From JAPLFM01 sp964650885 (GTDB taxonomy: Bacteria > Bacteroidota > Ignavibacteria > Kapaibacteriales > UBA2268), in the NCBI GenBank assembly GCA_964650885.1, contig CAZYXG010000040.1:1-26246 (forward strand): a stretch of DNA of 26,246 nt, in the 5' to 3' direction. A model generated the notes under the pieces. That model did no database searches, was not told where the DNA came from, and worked only from the letters and a program-made list of their open reading frames with translations. Within the stretch, counting starts at the first letter, position 1, and the number at the start of each line of letters is the position of its first letter. This document shows positions 24,578-26,246 of the stretch, in pieces. The translations under genes and the position numbers were made by a program.

Positions 24578-24630
24578 ATATTGAATCCCAAAAGGGATTT
24601 GTGCAATATAGTTCCGTAGGTGCTAACTAT
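24578..24630. repeat. Structured intergenic element with nested inverted repeats (REP-like)
   Basis: ATATTG-AATCCC-aaaa-GGGATT-tgtg-CAATAT (24578-24609) forms a 6-bp inner and a 6-bp outer stem separated by a 4-base bulge. Next comes GTTCCGTAGGTGCTA (24611-24625). Read on the minus strand, TAGCACCTACGGAAC followed by AATCCCttttGGGATT resembles short dispersed intergenic repeats I recall from draft Bacteroidota-group genomes. There is only one copy in this window. The rest of the 329-base gap (24457-24785) shows no gene. Confidence 0.35.
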
Positions 24631-24785
24631 TAACTTTTCTACGTCCTTTTGCATTTCATTCCACCTCCAGTCAGCAAGCAAATAATGATTTACACAAATT
24701 AATTTTACAAATTTTAGAACTTCCTATCTCACCTCTCTCTAAATTTCTTTTTTTGTAATTACTTGATTTTTTCGCAATTTGTAGA

Positions 24786-26243
24786 ATGAAATTACAAAAA
24801 TCTTTAACTTTAGCTATTGCTCCTTTGCTTGCATTGGGACTTTTCCTATTAATGTCTAGCAATGGAATTAATCCAAACGTTGCCAAAATGGCTGGTCTTG
24901 CCCTCTGGATAGCTATTTGGTGGCTCACCGAAGCTGTTCATTTGGCTGTTACTTCGCTATTGCCAATTATCTTTTTGCCAATATTGGGCATAGCAGATTC
25001 TAAAACTACTGCTCAGCAATATATGGATCCGATAATTTTCCTTTTCATAGGAGGATTTATAATTGCATTTGCTATTGAAAAATGGGAATTACATAAAAGA
25101 ATAGCTTATAAGATACTGCAAATTGTAGGCGTTAGCACAAGCAGAATACTCTTCGGCATTATGCTCACATCATTTCTACTCTCTATGTGGATTTCTAATA
25201 CTGCTACTGTAATGATGCTGATTTCGGCAGTTATTGCTATCATTTTACAAGTTGAGAATTTATTCAGCGAGGAAAAGCATTCTCACAATTTTTCTACTGC
25301 TGTTCTAATTGGTTTGGCCTATTCTGCTACAATTGGAGGAATGGCTACTCTGGTTGGAACTCCTACCAATATGATATTTTATAGAGAATACGTAGAAAAA
25401 TACTCAGGTCAAGGTGATTTGAATTTCTTCACTTGGTTTGCAATTGGCTTTCCCATTGCATTACTGTTTTTAATAGTTACTTTTTTTATTCTGAAACGGC
25501 TTTTCCTAAAAAATTCTAAATTTGAACATTTACCTGAACATCATTTTGGGAAAATGTACCAAAACTTAGGCAAAATGTCTTTTGAAGAAATTGTAATTTC
25601 TATTATTTTCTTATCCACAGCCGTGCTTTGGTTCACTCGTGCCGATATTGATTTCGGAGTTATCAAATTATATGGTTGGAATAATTTTTTCGCAAAAAAA
25701 GAATTCTTGCAAGATAGCACAGTCGCTATAGCAATGGCAGTTTTACTTTTTATTATACCTGCAAAAAGCAAACCCAATAGTGCTATATTAGTTTGGGACG
25801 ATGTAAAGAAATTACCTTTTGGGATAATACTCCTTTTTGGCGGTGGCTTTGCCTTGGCAAAGGGCTTTGAACTTTCTGGCTTAACAATTTGGCTTGGCTC
25901 TCAATTGCAATTCGTAGCTGGTGCTAATATTTATTTAGTAATTTTATTGCTTTGCGTTTTAATTACTATCATAAGTGAATTTGCTTCCAACGTTGCCTGC
26001 ATTCAACTTATGCTGCCAATATTGATAGCAATGCAGCACACTATGGGAGTAAACCCATTAATGCTAATGATTCCAGCCACACTTGCTTCCTCGCTTGGCT
26101 TTATGTTGCCTGTGGCGACTGCTCCGAACACCATAGTTTATGGTAGCGGTAAAATTAAAACAAAAGATATGCTTAAAGCAGGGCTTTTGATTGATATTGT
26201 TGGGATAATAATTATTAGTTTGTTTAGTTTTTTAATTAAGTAA
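24786..26243 (+). CDS. SLC13/DASS family sodium-coupled anion transporter
   Basis: 485-residue inner-membrane symporter for dicarboxylates, or sulfate, driven by Na+. About 11-12 membrane segments. Diagnostic features are the paired Na+/substrate motifs: ISNTATVMML (SNT at 137-139) and SEFASNVACIQLMLPI (second motif as SNV), with GGMATLVGTPTNMI (near 194-207) and FMLPVATAPNTIVYGSG near the C-terminus. WLTEAVHLAVTSLLPI at the start is also characteristic. The usual second motif is SNT; here the Thr is Val, which could alter substrate preference. Complete: TAA at 26241-26243, 3 bases before the window end. No neighbour on the same strand is visible. Confidence 0.9.
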   Translation: MKLQKSLTLAIAPLLALGLFLLMSSNGINPNVAKMAGLALWIAIWWLTEAVHLAVTSLLPIIFLPILGIADSKTTAQQYMDPIIFLFIGGFIIAFAIEKWELHKRIAYKILQIVGVSTSRILFGIMLTSFLLSMWISNTATVMMLISAVIAIILQVENLFSEEKHSHNFSTAVLIGLAYSATIGGMATLVGTPTNMIFYREYVEKYSGQGDLNFFTWFAIGFPIALLFLIVTFFILKRLFLKNSKFEHLPEHHFGKMYQNLGKMSFEEIVISIIFLSTAVLWFTRADIDFGVIKLYGWNNFFAKKEFLQDSTVAIAMAVLLFIIPAKSKPNSAILVWDDVKKLPFGIILLFGGGFALAKGFELSGLTIWLGSQLQFVAGANIYLVILLLCVLITIISEFASNVACIQLMLPILIAMQHTMGVNPLMLMIPATLASSLGFMLPVATAPNTIVYGSGKIKTKDMLKAGLLIDIVGIIIISLFSFLIK

Positions 26244-26246
26244 TGA

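Noticed and set aside
24671..24928. Minus-strand 85-codon frame at the SLC13 start
   Set aside because: Overlaps the transporter N-terminus in antisense and has no recognisable features.
1..26246. CRISPR arrays, tRNA or rRNA genes, IS elements
   Set aside because: No regular direct repeats with spacers, no cloverleaf with a CCA-type end or GTTCGAATC-like arm, and no transposase motif seen in any gap; a covariance-model scan could still find something missed by eye.

Overview
AT-rich window (roughly one third G+C by eye) with short intergenic gaps, few visible Shine-Dalgarno sequences and promoter-like TTTG...TAnnTTTG sites of the Bacteroidota type. One peptidase ends in a type IX secretion (T9SS) C-terminal domain. 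Together these point to the Bacteroidota / Ignavibacteriota / Kapabacteria part of the FCB group; a FliK-like protein favours a lineage that can have flagella. This placement is inference.

Layout. The first 3.4 kb mixes one intact metabolic gene with decayed accessory DNA: a Bro-N-domain pseudogene cut by the left edge (1-239), intact urocanate hydratase hutU (297-1946, minus), a broken RelB/Phd-like antitoxin (2077-2312), the N-terminal half of an MBL-fold hydrolase fused by deletion to the C-terminal part of a UPF0175 antitoxin (2433 to about 3076), and the cognate DUF3368 PIN toxin, broken by one apparent extra base (3036-3411). From 3.5 to 7.0 kb come an Nfu-type Fe-S protein, peptidase T and an M24 aminopeptidase (all minus), then an Ogg2-type 8-oxoguanine glycosylase (plus). 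From 7.4 to 13.8 kb lie a secreted TraB/GumN protein, an SDR dehydrogenase followed in the same frame by a HAMP-PAS-PAS-GAF-SpoIIE phosphatase (plus), and, convergent with it, a NarL-type response regulator and GAF histidine kinase (minus).

From 14.2 to 20.0 kb are a MATE exporter (plus), a FliK-like protein and an aldo/keto reductase (minus, probably one operon), and a secreted M1 aminopeptidase with a T9SS tail (plus). From 20.0 to 24.5 kb are a UmuC-type Y-family polymerase and the tight operon mscS-like, maf, ABC permease, plsY (all minus). The window closes with a complete SLC13/DASS transporter (24786-26243, plus).

How they work together: most genes are housekeeping or transport functions in small independent units. 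Three peptidases (PepT, M24, M1) and urocanase suggest use of peptides and amino acids. 13.2-8.5 kb is a signalling block (phosphatase, kinase, regulator). I see no rRNA, tRNA, CRISPR array, IS element or clearly new multi-gene system. The most interesting signals are the layered toxin-antitoxin decay at 2.0-3.4 kb, the single TAG stop that separates the SDR from the phosphatase in one frame, a palindrome placed like an operator in the regulator promoter, and the solitary FliK-like gene.
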